Source: Opitutaceae bacterium (lineage in GTDB: Bacteria; Verrucomicrobiota; Verrucomicrobiia; Opitutales; Opitutaceae). Taken from it: DNA of 42,124 nt. Each line of letters opens with the position of its first letter. Within the stretch, counting starts at the first letter, position 1. Shown here piece after piece: positions 16,113 through 24,665 of this stretch. A program made the translations under genes and the position numbers. The stretch covers positions 1-42,124 of the forward strand of contig JAIXWY010000014.1 in the NCBI GenBank assembly GCA_027490995.1. The letters run 5' to 3'. A model generated the notes under the pieces. The model was not told the origin of the DNA. It was given only the letters and a program-made list of their open reading frames with translations, and ran no database searches.

Positions 16113-16625
16113 ATGCTCTTTCTCGTTCGCCACGCCCACGCCGTGCCCGTCGAGGAGGACCCGGATCGGCCGCTGAGCCTGCAGGGAGTGACGGAGTGCT
16201 CGCAGTTGATCCGTTTTTTCCGCGCTAACGGAGCGCTGCCAGGCCTGCAATTCTGGCACAGCCCACTCGCCCGCTCGCGGCAGACCGCGGACCGTCTGGC
16301 CGATGCGCTCGCCCCGGACGCCGTACGGCTTGAGACACCCGGCCTTCTGCCCGAGGACGATCCAGAAACCATGGCCCGCCGGCTCGATACCCTCGGCACC
16401 GAGGCCGCGATCGTGATCGTAGGCCATGAGCCTCACCTCGCGCACCTCGCGACCCTGCTGCTCACCGATCGCGCCAAACCCGCCGTCATCGACCTCCCCA
16501 AAGGCGGCGTACTCGCGCTCCGCCGAAAGAAACTTCCCCACCGCAAGTCCGCCCACCCCCGCTGGCAGCTCTGCTGGATGGTGGCGCCTTCCCTGCTGGC
16601 CGACGCACCTCCAACGGAGGTTTAG
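16113..16625 (+). CDS. SixA-type phosphohistidine phosphatase
   Basis: A histidine-phosphatase-superfamily protein of 170 residues starting MLFLVRHAHAVPVEEDPDRP. It has the catalytic RHA motif (Arg6-His7-Ala8), the segment SPLARSRQTADRLADAL with its second Arg, and the later catalytic His in IVIVGHEPHLAHLATLL. SixA proteins dephosphorylate histidine phosphotransfer domains or the NPr phosphocarrier; which applies here cannot be told. ATG 16113 is chosen because the preceding codons overlap the pdxH end and are not conserved. It is probably co-transcribed with pdxH and converges with the aminotransferase gene. Confidence 0.88.
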   Translation: MLFLVRHAHAVPVEEDPDRPLSLQGVTECSQLIRFFRANGALPGLQFWHSPLARSRQTADRLADALAPDAVRLETPGLLPEDDPETMARRLDTLGTEAAIVIVGHEPHLAHLATLLLTDRAKPAVIDLPKGGVLALRRKKLPHRKSAHPRWQLCWMVAPSLLADAPPTEV

Positions 16626-16757
16626 CTTAGGCATGGCTCATGGCGGCCATGGCCAAGGAGTTTGGAGCGCATCGACCCGATCCGCATCCCGACAGCTCGC
16701 TTGCAACTGTCAGATACGCCGCACGCCCTAAAGTGCGGGCGTCCGGTCCCTTGGTGT

Positions 16758-17912
16758 TTATCCGCGCTTCAGCCGCAGCAGGCGCTCCCCTGCGGCGTGG
16801 AGCGTAGCCGGACGCTTGGCAAAGTTCAGGCGCACAAAGCGGTGTTCCGGTTCAGGAAAGAAGCTCGAGCCGGGGACCGGAGCCACGCCGATCTCCCTCG
16901 CCATCCAATGCGAGAACTCGACGTCGCTCGCGCGCCCGAAGGGCGAGATGTCCAGCATCACGAAATACGCGCCTTCCGGGCGGGTGTAGGCGAGGCCGGT
17001 CTGGTCGAGGTACCCGCAGAGGATGTCGCGCTGCGCCGCATACTCCTCCGCCAGTTGCGCATAGTACTCGGGGCCGTACCCCAGCGCCGTCACCACCGCG
17101 TGCTGCAGGGGCGCAGCCGCCCCCACGGTGAGGAAATCATGCACTTTCCTCGCCTGCGCGATGATCTCCGCCGGCGCGTGCACATACCCGAGCCGCCAAC
17201 CCGTGATGGAGAAGGTCTTGGAGAGCGAGGAACAGGTCAGGGTCCGCTTCGCCATCCCCGGCAGGGTCGCGAAGGTCACGTGCTTCCGGCCGTCGAACAC
17301 GATGTGTTCATAGACTTCGTCCGTAATCACAAAGGTGTCGAATTCCTCGGCCAAGGCCGCGATCTGTCCGAGTTCGTCCCGGGTGAAGACTCGGCCGGTG
17401 GGGTTCGAGGGATTGCAGAGGACGAAGGCCTTGAGACCGCTCGCAAAGGCCGCCCGCAGCTGCGCAGGGTCAAAACCATACCCGGGCGGCTGCAAGGGTA
17501 CGTGCACCGGGGTCGCCCCGGTGAGAATGGCGTCCGCGTTGTAGTTCTCGTAAAAGGGAGAGAACAGCCCGACCCGATCCCCGGGGTCGCACACGGTCAT
17601 CATCGCCACCATCATCGCTTCGGTCGCGCCGCAGGTGACCACGAGCTCGCGCTGCGGATCCACCGGCAGGCCGCTACACCGGGTCAGCTTCGCCGCCAAC
17701 GCTTCCCGCAACTCGGGGGCGCCCCAGGTGATCGCGTACTGATGCCGTCCGGCATCCATCGCCGCCTTCGCTGCCGCAACCAGCGAGGCCGGGGGATCGG
17801 TGTCGGGAAACCCTTGCGCGAGATTGATCGCGCCATGCTGCTGGGCCACCCGGGTCATTTCCCGGATCAGTGACTCGGTGAAAACAGAGGTGCGGCGCGA
17901 GGTCGCAGGCAT
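16758..17912 (-). CDS. Class I/II PLP-dependent aminotransferase
   Basis: A fold-type I aminotransferase of 384 residues from ATG 17912 (MPATSRRTSVFTESLIREMT). Landmarks are INLAQGFPDTDPP (substrate loop), TCGATEAMM, CNPSNPTGRVF, ITDEVYEHIVF (Asp198 to PLP N1), SSLSKTFSITGWRLGY with Schiff-base Lys232, and FVRLNFAK with the carboxylate-binding Arg. The LAQGFPD motif and overall pattern match the kynurenine/methionine/glutamine transaminase group, so a broad amino-acid or methionine-salvage aminotransferase is likely. Codons upstream to 17996 would add a hydrophobic stretch that I judge non-coding. It converges with sixA. Confidence 0.92.
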   Translation of the reverse strand: MPATSRRTSVFTESLIREMTRVAQQHGAINLAQGFPDTDPPASLVAAAKAAMDAGRHQYAITWGAPELREALAAKLTRCSGLPVDPQRELVVTCGATEAMMVAMMTVCDPGDRVGLFSPFYENYNADAILTGATPVHVPLQPPGYGFDPAQLRAAFASGLKAFVLCNPSNPTGRVFTRDELGQIAALAEEFDTFVITDEVYEHIVFDGRKHVTFATLPGMAKRTLTCSSLSKTFSITGWRLGYVHAPAEIIAQARKVHDFLTVGAAAPLQHAVVTALGYGPEYYAQLAEEYAAQRDILCGYLDQTGLAYTRPEGAYFVMLDISPFGRASDVEFSHWMAREIGVAPVPGSSFFPEPEHRFVRLNFAKRPATLHAAGERLLRLKRG

Positions 17913-18001
17913 GGCCGCGACGTTCGCACCCGCGCCGCCCGCGGCGAGCAAAAAGCATCCGACGAGGGACCAAGGTCCGGGGCGGACCGGCGGCATCGGG
18001 T

Positions 18002-18250
18002 CTGCAGCTGGATTCGGCAGCTCAGAAGACCGACCCCAACACTCCCGGTAAGGAAGTGGTACGCCACATCCTCGAGATCGTCCGCAGCGTGCTGGACACC
18101 GTGCTCATTCCGGTGGCGGTGAAACACTCGCCCTCTCACTCGGTGCTCTCACCATTCGCGCGGAGCTTAGATCGCTTCGGCGTGGGCGAGTTGGTCCTGT
18201 TCAACCAGTTCTATCCGCCCGACTTCAACATCGAGGAGCTCAACTTCTAG
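18002..18250 (+). pseudogene. Fragment of a dihydroorotate dehydrogenase-like gene
   Basis: In one frame, the translation from about 18002 to the stop at 18250 resembles the middle of dihydroorotate-dehydrogenase-like proteins. It shows TDPNTPGKEVV, then ILEIVRSV, IPVAVKHSP (usually IPVAVKLSP) and GELVLFNQFYPPDFNIEEL (usually GLVLFNRFYQPDIDLE). The region lacks the whole N-terminal half and the C-terminal FMN-binding end, and no good start codon exists. It is therefore best read as a decayed remnant of about 80 codons. The flanking aminotransferase and GH26 genes are intact, so the loss probably came from deletion or rearrangement in this intergenic gap. Confidence 0.6.
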
Positions 18251-18459
18251 CCGCAGCGGGAATCTCCCGGCGCGGCCGGATGGCAGCGCCGGGGCCGTCA
18301 TCCCACGCAGTCCTGCTTCCAGACAACCTCCCGCGAGGACGACGTCGGGCGTTGAAATGCCCTTGTCACACCGCACGCGCCGGTCTGGTAGTGGTCATGC
18401 GGGCCGAGCAACCGGACGATCCGGATGCGTCTGGACGCGTCCACCTGACGTCAACCCTC

Positions 18460-19626
18460 ATGAAATCCATTCTGCTCGGACTCCTGACTTCGGTCGCGGC
18501 CAGCTGCGCCAACGATCCCACCGCAGATGTCCGGTTGGCAGATGCTCATGCGACGCCTGAAACGCGGCGCCTTTATCACACCTTGCGGAGCCTGCAGGGG
18601 AACGCACTCCTGTTCGGGCATCAGAACACCTTGAACTACGGCTACCGCTGGACGGAAGCCGATCTGGCTCCCGGCGAACTCCGATCGGATGTGAAGGACG
18701 TCACAGGTTCATTCCCGTCGGTGTACGGGTTCGCGGTGAACGCCGTGTCGGATCCGACGTGGTCGGACGCGCAACGTGAAGCCGCCGTGACCCAGCAGTT
18801 GGAACGGGACCGCGGCGTCTACCGCCGCGGTGGGTTGATCACCTACGAATGGCACATGTACCATCCGGCCAGCGGAAAGTCGTTCTACGACACCTCAGCC
18901 GTCGTGCACCGCATCATTCCCGGCGGTGACCTGCATCATGTCCTGAGAGCAAACCTCGACCAAGCCGCCGACTACTTCAAGCGGCTGGCTCCGATCCCAA
19001 TTATCTTCCGTCCGTGGCACGAGCACAACGGCGATTGGTTCTGGTGGGGCAAGGGTTCGACCAGCGAGGCCGACTTCATCACGCTGTGGCGATTCACGGT
19101 CAACTATTTGAAGAACGAGAAGCAGGTCCACAACCTCATCTACGCCTATTCACCCGACCGCAGCCGCATCGATATCGATGCTTTCGTACCCGGCTACCTC
19201 TGGGGCTATCCGGGCGACGACTATGTCGACCTGATGGGGTTGGATAACTACTGGGACTTGGGGCATCGGGGCAACACCGCCACCGCGGAGCGTCAACTGG
19301 CCGATTTTCGGCGCAGCCTCGAATCCACGGTGCGCCTGGCGGATAGCCGGGGGAAGATCGCCGCCCTGACGGAAGCCGGTCGGGAGGCGGTGCCTCATCC
19401 GACCTGGTGGACCGACGTGCTCTTGTCCTCCATTCTGCACAACGAGACCACGAAGCGCATCCTGTACGTGCTCGTGTGGCGCAATGCCAACCGAGAGCGG
19501 GAGCAAACCGACCACTACTTCGCCCCGTATCCGGGCCAGATGAGTGCGGAGGACTTTGTCCGGTTCCGGAACCACCCATTTGTCCGCTTCGAAGACGAAC
19601 TGCCCGACCTGTACGGGCGCAACTAG
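18460..19626 (+). CDS. Glycoside hydrolase family 26 beta-mannanase
   Basis: An exported endo-beta-mannanase of GH26, a (beta/alpha)8 barrel that cleaves mannan or glucomannan. From ATG 18460 it has 388 residues. The N-terminus (MKSILLGLLTSVAASCAND) is a signal peptide with a cysteine at 16, possibly a weak lipobox. The family motifs follow: LFGHQNTLNYGYRW, GSFPSVYGF, LITYEWHMYHP, FRPWHEHNGDWFWWG with acid/base Glu188, DLMGLDNYWD and ALTEAGRE with nucleophile Glu305. Length is normal for a single-domain GH26; no carbohydrate-binding module is seen. The gene is alone, followed by a GC-rich hairpin. Confidence 0.94.
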   Translation: MKSILLGLLTSVAASCANDPTADVRLADAHATPETRRLYHTLRSLQGNALLFGHQNTLNYGYRWTEADLAPGELRSDVKDVTGSFPSVYGFAVNAVSDPTWSDAQREAAVTQQLERDRGVYRRGGLITYEWHMYHPASGKSFYDTSAVVHRIIPGGDLHHVLRANLDQAADYFKRLAPIPIIFRPWHEHNGDWFWWGKGSTSEADFITLWRFTVNYLKNEKQVHNLIYAYSPDRSRIDIDAFVPGYLWGYPGDDYVDLMGLDNYWDLGHRGNTATAERQLADFRRSLESTVRLADSRGKIAALTEAGREAVPHPTWWTDVLLSSILHNETTKRILYVLVWRNANREREQTDHYFAPYPGQMSAEDFVRFRNHPFVRFEDELPDLYGRN

Positions 19627-19634
19627 CCTCGTGC

Positions 19635-19655
19635 CCCGCCCCCAACGAGGGCGGG
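19635..19655 (+). terminator. GC-rich hairpin after GH26 gene
   Basis: CCCGCCC (19635-19641) pairs with GGGCGGG (19649-19655) around seven bases, starting nine bases after the mannanase stop. Only short T-runs follow (CCCACTTTCGG). A plausible but not certain intrinsic terminator. Confidence 0.45.
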
Positions 19656-19704
19656 CCCACTTTCGGCGTTTGCTTTCGGCGGAGAGGCGTCAGGCTAACG
19701 ACAC

Positions 19705-20430
19705 ATGACGCTGCATGTGCTTCCCTCCCGACTGGCGGGCGCCGCCGAGAACATGGCGATCGATTTCCTGTTGCTCCAGCGGTACCCGGGGGACGACGCC
19801 CCTCGGTTCCGCGCCTACGGTTGGCACCGACCCGCGCTGACGTTCGGTTACAGCCAAAAACGAGCGTTCATCCAGGCCCAGTTGAATCCCGACGAGCCGG
19901 TCGAGTTGGTGCGCCGATTTTCTGGAGGCGGCTTGGTCGACCACCGCGACGACTGGACCTACGCTCTGGTCATTCCGCGAGGCCATGATCTGGAAGCGGT
20001 GCGTGCCAGCGAAAGCTACCGAGTCGTGCACGAGGCCCTCGCCGCGGCGTTGGTGGAACTCGGCCAACCTGCGCAGGTGGTTCAGGAGTGTCCCGTGCCC
20101 GATCCAGACAACCCCGAGGGTTGCGGGCCGGCGGGCATCTGCTTCACGCGCGCGGAACGCTTCGACGTCGTGTACCCCGCAACCGGAGCGAAGATCGCCG
20201 GCGCCGCGCAGAAGCGCACGAAGCACGGACTCATCCTGCAAGGCTCGCTCTGGCGCCCGGCTGCCCCGCTGGTGCGGGATTGGGACGAACTTACCCCCGT
20301 CTTCACCCGTCATCTCGGCGAACGGCTGGCCGCAGAGCCGACGCCGACGCCATGGCCGGAGTTCAACGAACACGAAGTCGAGCAACTCACCGAGCAATAC
20401 CGGTCTCCGGAGTGGCTGGAACAGCGGTGA
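19705..20430 (+). CDS. Lipoate-protein ligase A-like protein (BPL/LplA fold)
   Basis: A 241-residue protein of the biotin/lipoate A/B ligase family, which attaches lipoate or octanoate to lipoyl domains. It has the family pattern: ENMAIDFLLLQR, FRAYGWHRPALTFGYSQ, VELVRRFSGGGLVDHRDDWT (usually RRxTGGGxVxHxxD) and the lysine segment GAKIAGAAQKRTKHGLILQG, where the conserved Lys follows the Gly-Ala. The insertion CPVPDPDNPEGCGPAGICF carries three cysteines, which is unusual and might bind a metal. No small adenylating domain is present, as in truncated LplA or LipM-like octanoyltransferases. It is isolated; no 2-oxoacid dehydrogenase gene is near. Confidence 0.85.
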   Translation: MTLHVLPSRLAGAAENMAIDFLLLQRYPGDDAPRFRAYGWHRPALTFGYSQKRAFIQAQLNPDEPVELVRRFSGGGLVDHRDDWTYALVIPRGHDLEAVRASESYRVVHEALAAALVELGQPAQVVQECPVPDPDNPEGCGPAGICFTRAERFDVVYPATGAKIAGAAQKRTKHGLILQGSLWRPAAPLVRDWDELTPVFTRHLGERLAAEPTPTPWPEFNEHEVEQLTEQYRSPEWLEQR

Positions 20431-20620
20431 ACCGTGCCCCACTTGGCCGAACGCCACGCGCCCGGGGCGTCGCTCCCTCGCTCCGCCGCGGGAACGGCGG
20501 TCGGCCGGATCATGCTGGGGGCCCCTTGACGCATTTGCTACGGTAGAGCGGTGCTCTTGTCGCGGGGGCGGTTTGACCACTGCCCGGACCCGGATTGACT
20601 GCTGGCATCCCCGCGAACTC

Positions 20621-21121
20621 ATGAACTCCTTCTCCATGTTCCGATTCCTCCTCCTCGCCCTCGTGCCGCTGCTGACCATCGGCTGCAGCCGTTCACATGA
20701 CCATTCCCATGCTGACGCGAAGGCGGCAGGCCACGACGCGCACAGCCACGGACACGCCCATACGGCTCCCCACGGCGGACTGCTCGTCGAGGTGGGCGAC
20801 CATCAATTCAACGTCGAACTGGTCCTCGACCGTGACACCGGCCGCATCGCCGCCTACGTCCTCGACGGACACGCGGAGCACTTCGTGCGGATCGCCCAGC
20901 CCGCAATCGAGCTGCGCCTGCGCGAGCCCGCTCGCGGCCTGATGCTTCAGGCGGTCGGGAACCCGGCCACGGGCGAAACCGTGGGCAACACCTCGCAGTT
21001 CGAAGCCACCGCGCCCTGGCTGAAAGAATCGGGCGCACTCACGGGCGAGATCGCCCGCCTCGAAATCCGCGGCGCGACGTTCTCCGGCCTCTCCTTCAGT
21101 CTGAAGCCTTCCACTCCCTGA
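20621..21121 (+). CDS. Histidine-rich putative lipoprotein of the zinc operon
   Basis: A 166-residue exported protein opening the zinc uptake operon. The N-terminus MNSFSMFRFLLLALVPLLTIGC is a signal peptide ending at a lipobox-like Cys22. A histidine cluster follows immediately, with nine His between residues 26 and 51 (HDHSHADAKAAGHDAHSHGH). The remainder is a beta-rich domain beginning HGGLLVEVGDHQFNVELVLD and is not assigned to a function. Its TGA overlaps the ATG of the substrate-binding protein, so the genes are coupled. I infer a periplasmic zinc-capture or chaperone role from the His cluster and context. ATG 20636 is an alternative start. Confidence 0.85.
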   Translation: MNSFSMFRFLLLALVPLLTIGCSRSHDHSHADAKAAGHDAHSHGHAHTAPHGGLLVEVGDHQFNVELVLDRDTGRIAAYVLDGHAEHFVRIAQPAIELRLREPARGLMLQAVGNPATGETVGNTSQFEATAPWLKESGALTGEIARLEIRGATFSGLSFSLKPSTP

Positions 21122-22068
21122 TGTTCCACCGCACTCTCCGTTTCGTCCGCACCGGGCTCGCGCTCGCTGGACTCTCATTCCTCGCCGCCGCCTCCGTCGC
21201 CCAGGGGACCGCCGACGCCCCCCTGCGGGTCGTGACGCTGCACACCGTGCTCACGGAGATCGCCCGCGAAGTCGGAGGCGATGCGGTCACCGTCGTGCCC
21301 CTGCTTCGGCCGGGCGTGGATCCGCATGTTTTCGAACCCGCGCCGGCGGACATTCGCCGGGTGCGCGAGGCCGACGTCGTCCTCGCCGCGGGTCTGGGCA
21401 TGGAGACCTACCTCCCCCGACTCCAGCGCGACCTCCCGGCGGGCCGCGTGGTCGAAGTGGGCAACCGCATCCCGGACCCCGTGCAAGTCTGCACCGCCGA
21501 TCATGGCCACGAGGGCCATGGACACGCGCACGATCACGACCATGGCGAGGACGACCCGCACTGGTGGGTCGCGGTGGATCCACTGCTGGCCGCGATTGAC
21601 ATCGTGACGACAGAGCTCGTCGCCCGGCGTCCGGCCGCCGCACCGGCCATCCAGGCCCGCGCTAGCGCCTACCGCGCGCGCATCGCCGCCCTCAAGCCTT
21701 GGGCGCAGGCGGAAATCGCCCGCATCCCGGAGGCACAACGACTCCTCGTCACCTCGCATGACGCCTTCCGCTACCTCGCGCGCGAGTACGGACTCGAAGT
21801 CCAGCCCCTGCTGGGTTTGAGCACGGCCGACGAGACCAGCGCGCGCCGCCTGGCCGAGACGGTAGAGCTGATCCGCGAGCGCCGGTTGCGAACCGTTTTC
21901 GCAGAGGCCTCGGCCAACGATCGGACTCTCGCGGCAATCGTCCGTGAAACCGGGGCCAAGCCCGGTCGCCCACTCTGCGCGGACGGGCTTGGCGGCCAGC
22001 CGGGAACGGACACGATCGAAGGCATGATCCGCCATAACATCCTCGCCATCGCGGAGGGCCTGCGCTGA
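21121..22068 (+). CDS. Zinc ABC transporter substrate-binding protein (ZnuA-like)
   Basis: The periplasmic cluster A-I metal-binding protein of a zinc (possibly Mn/Zn) importer, 315 residues. After a signal peptide (1 to about 28) the ligands are in place: His69 (GVDPHVFEP), His147 (DDPHWW), His213 (TSHDAFRYLA) and an acidic residue in FAEASANDRT. The His-rich loop between the first two ligands (about 128-141, HGHEGHGHAHDHDH) is typical of zinc-specific rather than manganese-specific members. The start codon overlaps the stop of the upstream lipoprotein gene; the ATPase follows after 11 bases. Confidence 0.93.
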   Translation: MFHRTLRFVRTGLALAGLSFLAAASVAQGTADAPLRVVTLHTVLTEIAREVGGDAVTVVPLLRPGVDPHVFEPAPADIRRVREADVVLAAGLGMETYLPRLQRDLPAGRVVEVGNRIPDPVQVCTADHGHEGHGHAHDHDHGEDDPHWWVAVDPLLAAIDIVTTELVARRPAAAPAIQARASAYRARIAALKPWAQAEIARIPEAQRLLVTSHDAFRYLAREYGLEVQPLLGLSTADETSARRLAETVELIRERRLRTVFAEASANDRTLAAIVRETGAKPGRPLCADGLGGQPGTDTIEGMIRHNILAIAEGLR

Positions 22069-22079
22069 CGCGCGCCCGC

Positions 22080-22820
22080 ATGGCCGGACACGACATCTTT
22101 CGCCTGCAAGACGTCACGGTGCACTACGGCCAGCGTACCGCGCTGGACGGGATCACCGCGCACATTCCCTGCGGCGCGCTCGTGGCGTTGGTCGGGCCAA
22201 ATGGCGCCGGCAAGAGCACCCTTCTGCGGGCGCTGCTTGGCTGGCTTCCGCTGACGCGCGGGGAGATCCGCTTGGGGGACAAGCATCCCCGCCACCTCCA
22301 TCCGCGGCTGGCGTACCTGCCCCAGCGACCTGAGGTGGACTGGGATTTTCCGATTTCCGTGCGCGAAGTCGTGGCGCAGGGGCGCTGGCCGTCGCTCGGC
22401 CTCTTCGGGCGTTTCACGGCGGCGGAGCGGGAGCGCGTGGACCGTGCGCTGGAAGAACTCGACCTCACCGCCTTGGCGGGCGAGCAGATCCGCCGCCTCT
22501 CGGGCGGGCAGCAGCAGCGCATGTTCCTCGCGCGCGCCGTGGCGCAAGGAGCGGACATCTTTCTCCTCGATGAACCCTTTGCCGGCCTCGACCTCGCGGC
22601 CTCGGCGGAGCTGATCCACCTCCTCCAACGCTGGCTCGCGCAAGGACGCACCGTGGTCGCCGCGGTGCACGACCTCGCGCTCGCGCGGGCCCACTTTTCG
22701 CACGCCCTGCTGCTCGACACCCGTCTCGTGGCGGCGGGTCCGGCGGCGGAGACGCTGAGCGACGCGAACATCGACCTCGCGTACCACCGCCGCATGCCCG
22801 TCCTGGGGGTCCGCCCATGA
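22080..22820 (+). CDS. Zinc ABC transporter ATP-binding protein (ZnuC-like)
   Basis: The nucleotide-binding subunit of the metal importer, 246 residues. It has Walker A GPNGAGKST (39-47), the Q-loop in LAYLPQRPEVDW, the segment FPISVREVVAQGR characteristic of metal ABC ATPases, the signature LSGGQQQR, Walker B IFLLDEPFAGLD and the switch His in AAVHDL. The stop overlaps the start of the permease gene by four bases. Confidence 0.94.
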   Translation: MAGHDIFRLQDVTVHYGQRTALDGITAHIPCGALVALVGPNGAGKSTLLRALLGWLPLTRGEIRLGDKHPRHLHPRLAYLPQRPEVDWDFPISVREVVAQGRWPSLGLFGRFTAAERERVDRALEELDLTALAGEQIRRLSGGQQQRMFLARAVAQGADIFLLDEPFAGLDLAASAELIHLLQRWLAQGRTVVAAVHDLALARAHFSHALLLDTRLVAAGPAAETLSDANIDLAYHRRMPVLGVRP

Positions 22821-23710
22821 ACGCGCTCTACGATCTGCTCCTCGCGCCGTTCGCGTATGATTTCATGCAGCGTGGCCTGCTCTCGGCCGTCCTGCTAAGC
22901 ATCAGCGGCGGCCTGCTCGGCAGCGTGCTCGTGCTCCGGCGGCTGGCGCTGATGGGCGATGCGTTGACCCACTCGCTCCTGCCCGGCCTCGCACTGTCGT
23001 GGCTGCTGCTGGGGCGTGGGCCGCTGGCGCTCCTCACGGGAGCGCTCGTGGCCGGCCTGCTGTCGGTCATGGCGAGCGCCCTGCTCAGTCGGCTGACCCG
23101 GCTGAAAGAAGATGCGGCGTTCGGCGCCTTCTTCCTCGTCGCCTACGCGGCCGGCATCGCGCTGGTGAGCCAGCTCGGCACCCGCGTGGACCTGCTGCAC
23201 TTCCTGTTCGGCCACATCCTTGGGGTCGGCCCCTCGGACCTCATGCTCACGGCGGCGGCATCGGGCCTTACGCTGGCCGCCTTCGTGGTGGCCTACCGGG
23301 GCATCGTGCTGGAGGTCTTTGACCCCATCTTCGCGCGCGCGGCGGGCATGCGCGGAGGCTGGTTCTACGCCGGCTTTCTGGCGCTGGCGGTCCTCAACCT
23401 CGTGGCCGGCCTGCAGACCATGGGCGTCGTGCTCGCGCTGGGCTTGTTTGTCCTTCCCGCAGCGAGCGCGTACCTCTGGTGTGATCGCTTCGCGTGGATG
23501 CTCGTGGTTTCGGTTGTCTTCGGTACACTCGGCTCGACGGCGGGACTCGCCGTGAGCTTCCACACGGGACTCTCAAGCGGTCCGGCGATCGTGCTCGCGC
23601 TCGGCGTCATCTTCCTCGCTTCGGCCGTGCTGAGTCCGCGCTACGGTCTGCTGCACGCCCTCGCGCTGGCGAGGCGCGAGCGCCGGACGGTCCGGCACAC
23701 GGTGGACTGA
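22817..23710 (+). CDS. Zinc ABC transporter permease (ZnuB-like)
   Basis: A membrane permease of the ABC-3 family, 297 residues, with about eight hydrophobic segments. The N-terminal pattern FMQRGLLSAVLLSISGGLLG and the segment VLRRLALMGDALTHSLLPGL are the usual family signatures, including the conserved DxxxHxxLPG. The downstream ILGVGPSDL and MGVVLALGLFVLPAASA also fit. Translation overlaps the ATPase gene (ATGA at 22817-22820). With the two upstream genes it completes a zinc importer; the DUF2071 gene follows after 19 bases. Confidence 0.94.
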   Translation: MNALYDLLLAPFAYDFMQRGLLSAVLLSISGGLLGSVLVLRRLALMGDALTHSLLPGLALSWLLLGRGPLALLTGALVAGLLSVMASALLSRLTRLKEDAAFGAFFLVAYAAGIALVSQLGTRVDLLHFLFGHILGVGPSDLMLTAAASGLTLAAFVVAYRGIVLEVFDPIFARAAGMRGGWFYAGFLALAVLNLVAGLQTMGVVLALGLFVLPAASAYLWCDRFAWMLVVSVVFGTLGSTAGLAVSFHTGLSSGPAIVLALGVIFLASAVLSPRYGLLHALALARRERRTVRHTVD

Positions 23711-23729
23711 TCGCCGCGAGGTTCCGCCG

Positions 23730-24524
23730 ATGCGTCTTCCGCCCGCCCCCACCCTTGCCCAGCGCGCGGCGATGCGGGTGCGCCCTGCCCGATCGGCCGT
23801 TATGCGGCAGGCATGGCGTCATCTGCTGTTCCTGCACTGGCGCTGGGATCCTGCGGAGATCCAGTCCCGGCTTCCTCCCGGGCTGCACGTCGACACTCAC
23901 GACGGCGCGGCGTGGCTTGGGGTGGTGCCGTTCTGGATGGACGCGGTGCGGCCCAGTTTCCTGCCTCCGCTGCCGGGGATCTCCTGGTTCCTCGAGTTGA
24001 ACCTGCGGACCTACGTCTACGCCAACGACGGCACGCCGGGGGTGTGGTTCTTCTCGCTCGACTGCCAGCAACCGCTCGCGGTGCGGATCGCACGGACGGT
24101 CTTTTCGCTGCCCTACGTCGATGCTCAACAAGCGGGTCGGCGGCCCTCTCAGGAAAACCCGGTCGCCCGGTTTTCGTCCTGCCGGGCCGGCGGAGTGGCC
24201 ACCGAGCTCGAGTACGAAGCGGCGGGGCCGGCCTTTCAGGCGCAGCCGGGCACGCTCGAGTATTTCCTCATTGAGCGCTACGCGTTCTTCTCCCGCACCC
24301 GCCGCGGCGCGTTGCGCGAGGGCCGCGTCTGGCATCCGCCGTACGTCGTGGCTCCCGCGCGCCTGCACCGCGCGGAGATCGGACTTCTCGCTGACAACGG
24401 ATTCGCAACGCCGGCACGACCAGCCGACCACGCGCTCATCTCCGCCGGCGTCGCGATCCACGCCTACCCACTGCGCGCCGTGACGTCGGCGCGCGGTCAG
24501 CCGATCGCCGAGGCCACGTCCTAG
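23730..24524 (+). CDS. DUF2071 (YqjF-like) protein
   Basis: A 264-residue protein with the DUF2071 pattern: MRQAWRHLLFLHWRWDPAEI, LPPGLHVDTHDGAAWLGVVP, ELNLRTYVYANDGTPGVWFF followed by SLDC, and the later LEYFLIERYAFFSR. Function is unknown for this family, which is related to the acetoacetate decarboxylase fold. It follows the zinc permease gene by 19 bases and could be the last gene of that transcript, though nothing in it suggests metal transport. An internal ATG at 23772 would shorten the basic N-terminus. It converges with holA. Confidence 0.85.
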   Translation: MRLPPAPTLAQRAAMRVRPARSAVMRQAWRHLLFLHWRWDPAEIQSRLPPGLHVDTHDGAAWLGVVPFWMDAVRPSFLPPLPGISWFLELNLRTYVYANDGTPGVWFFSLDCQQPLAVRIARTVFSLPYVDAQQAGRRPSQENPVARFSSCRAGGVATELEYEAAGPAFQAQPGTLEYFLIERYAFFSRTRRGALREGRVWHPPYVVAPARLHRAEIGLLADNGFATPARPADHALISAGVAIHAYPLRAVTSARGQPIAEATS

Positions 24525-24665
24525 ACGAACCGCCCTTCCAGCCGTTCCCGGGCGGTACCCGGAAGCAAAGGAGAGGCCGCCCCGCGCGGGCCGCCGTGAA
24601 GGGCAGCGATCCCCGGCCCGATGCGCGGCGTCGGAGCTACTCCAGGCGCGACTCCGCGCCGCCCT

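Noticed and set aside
20527..20620. TTGACG and TTGACC sequences before the zinc operon as promoters, and a possible Zur site
   Set aside because: No acceptable -10 element at the right spacing and no convincing palindrome was found.
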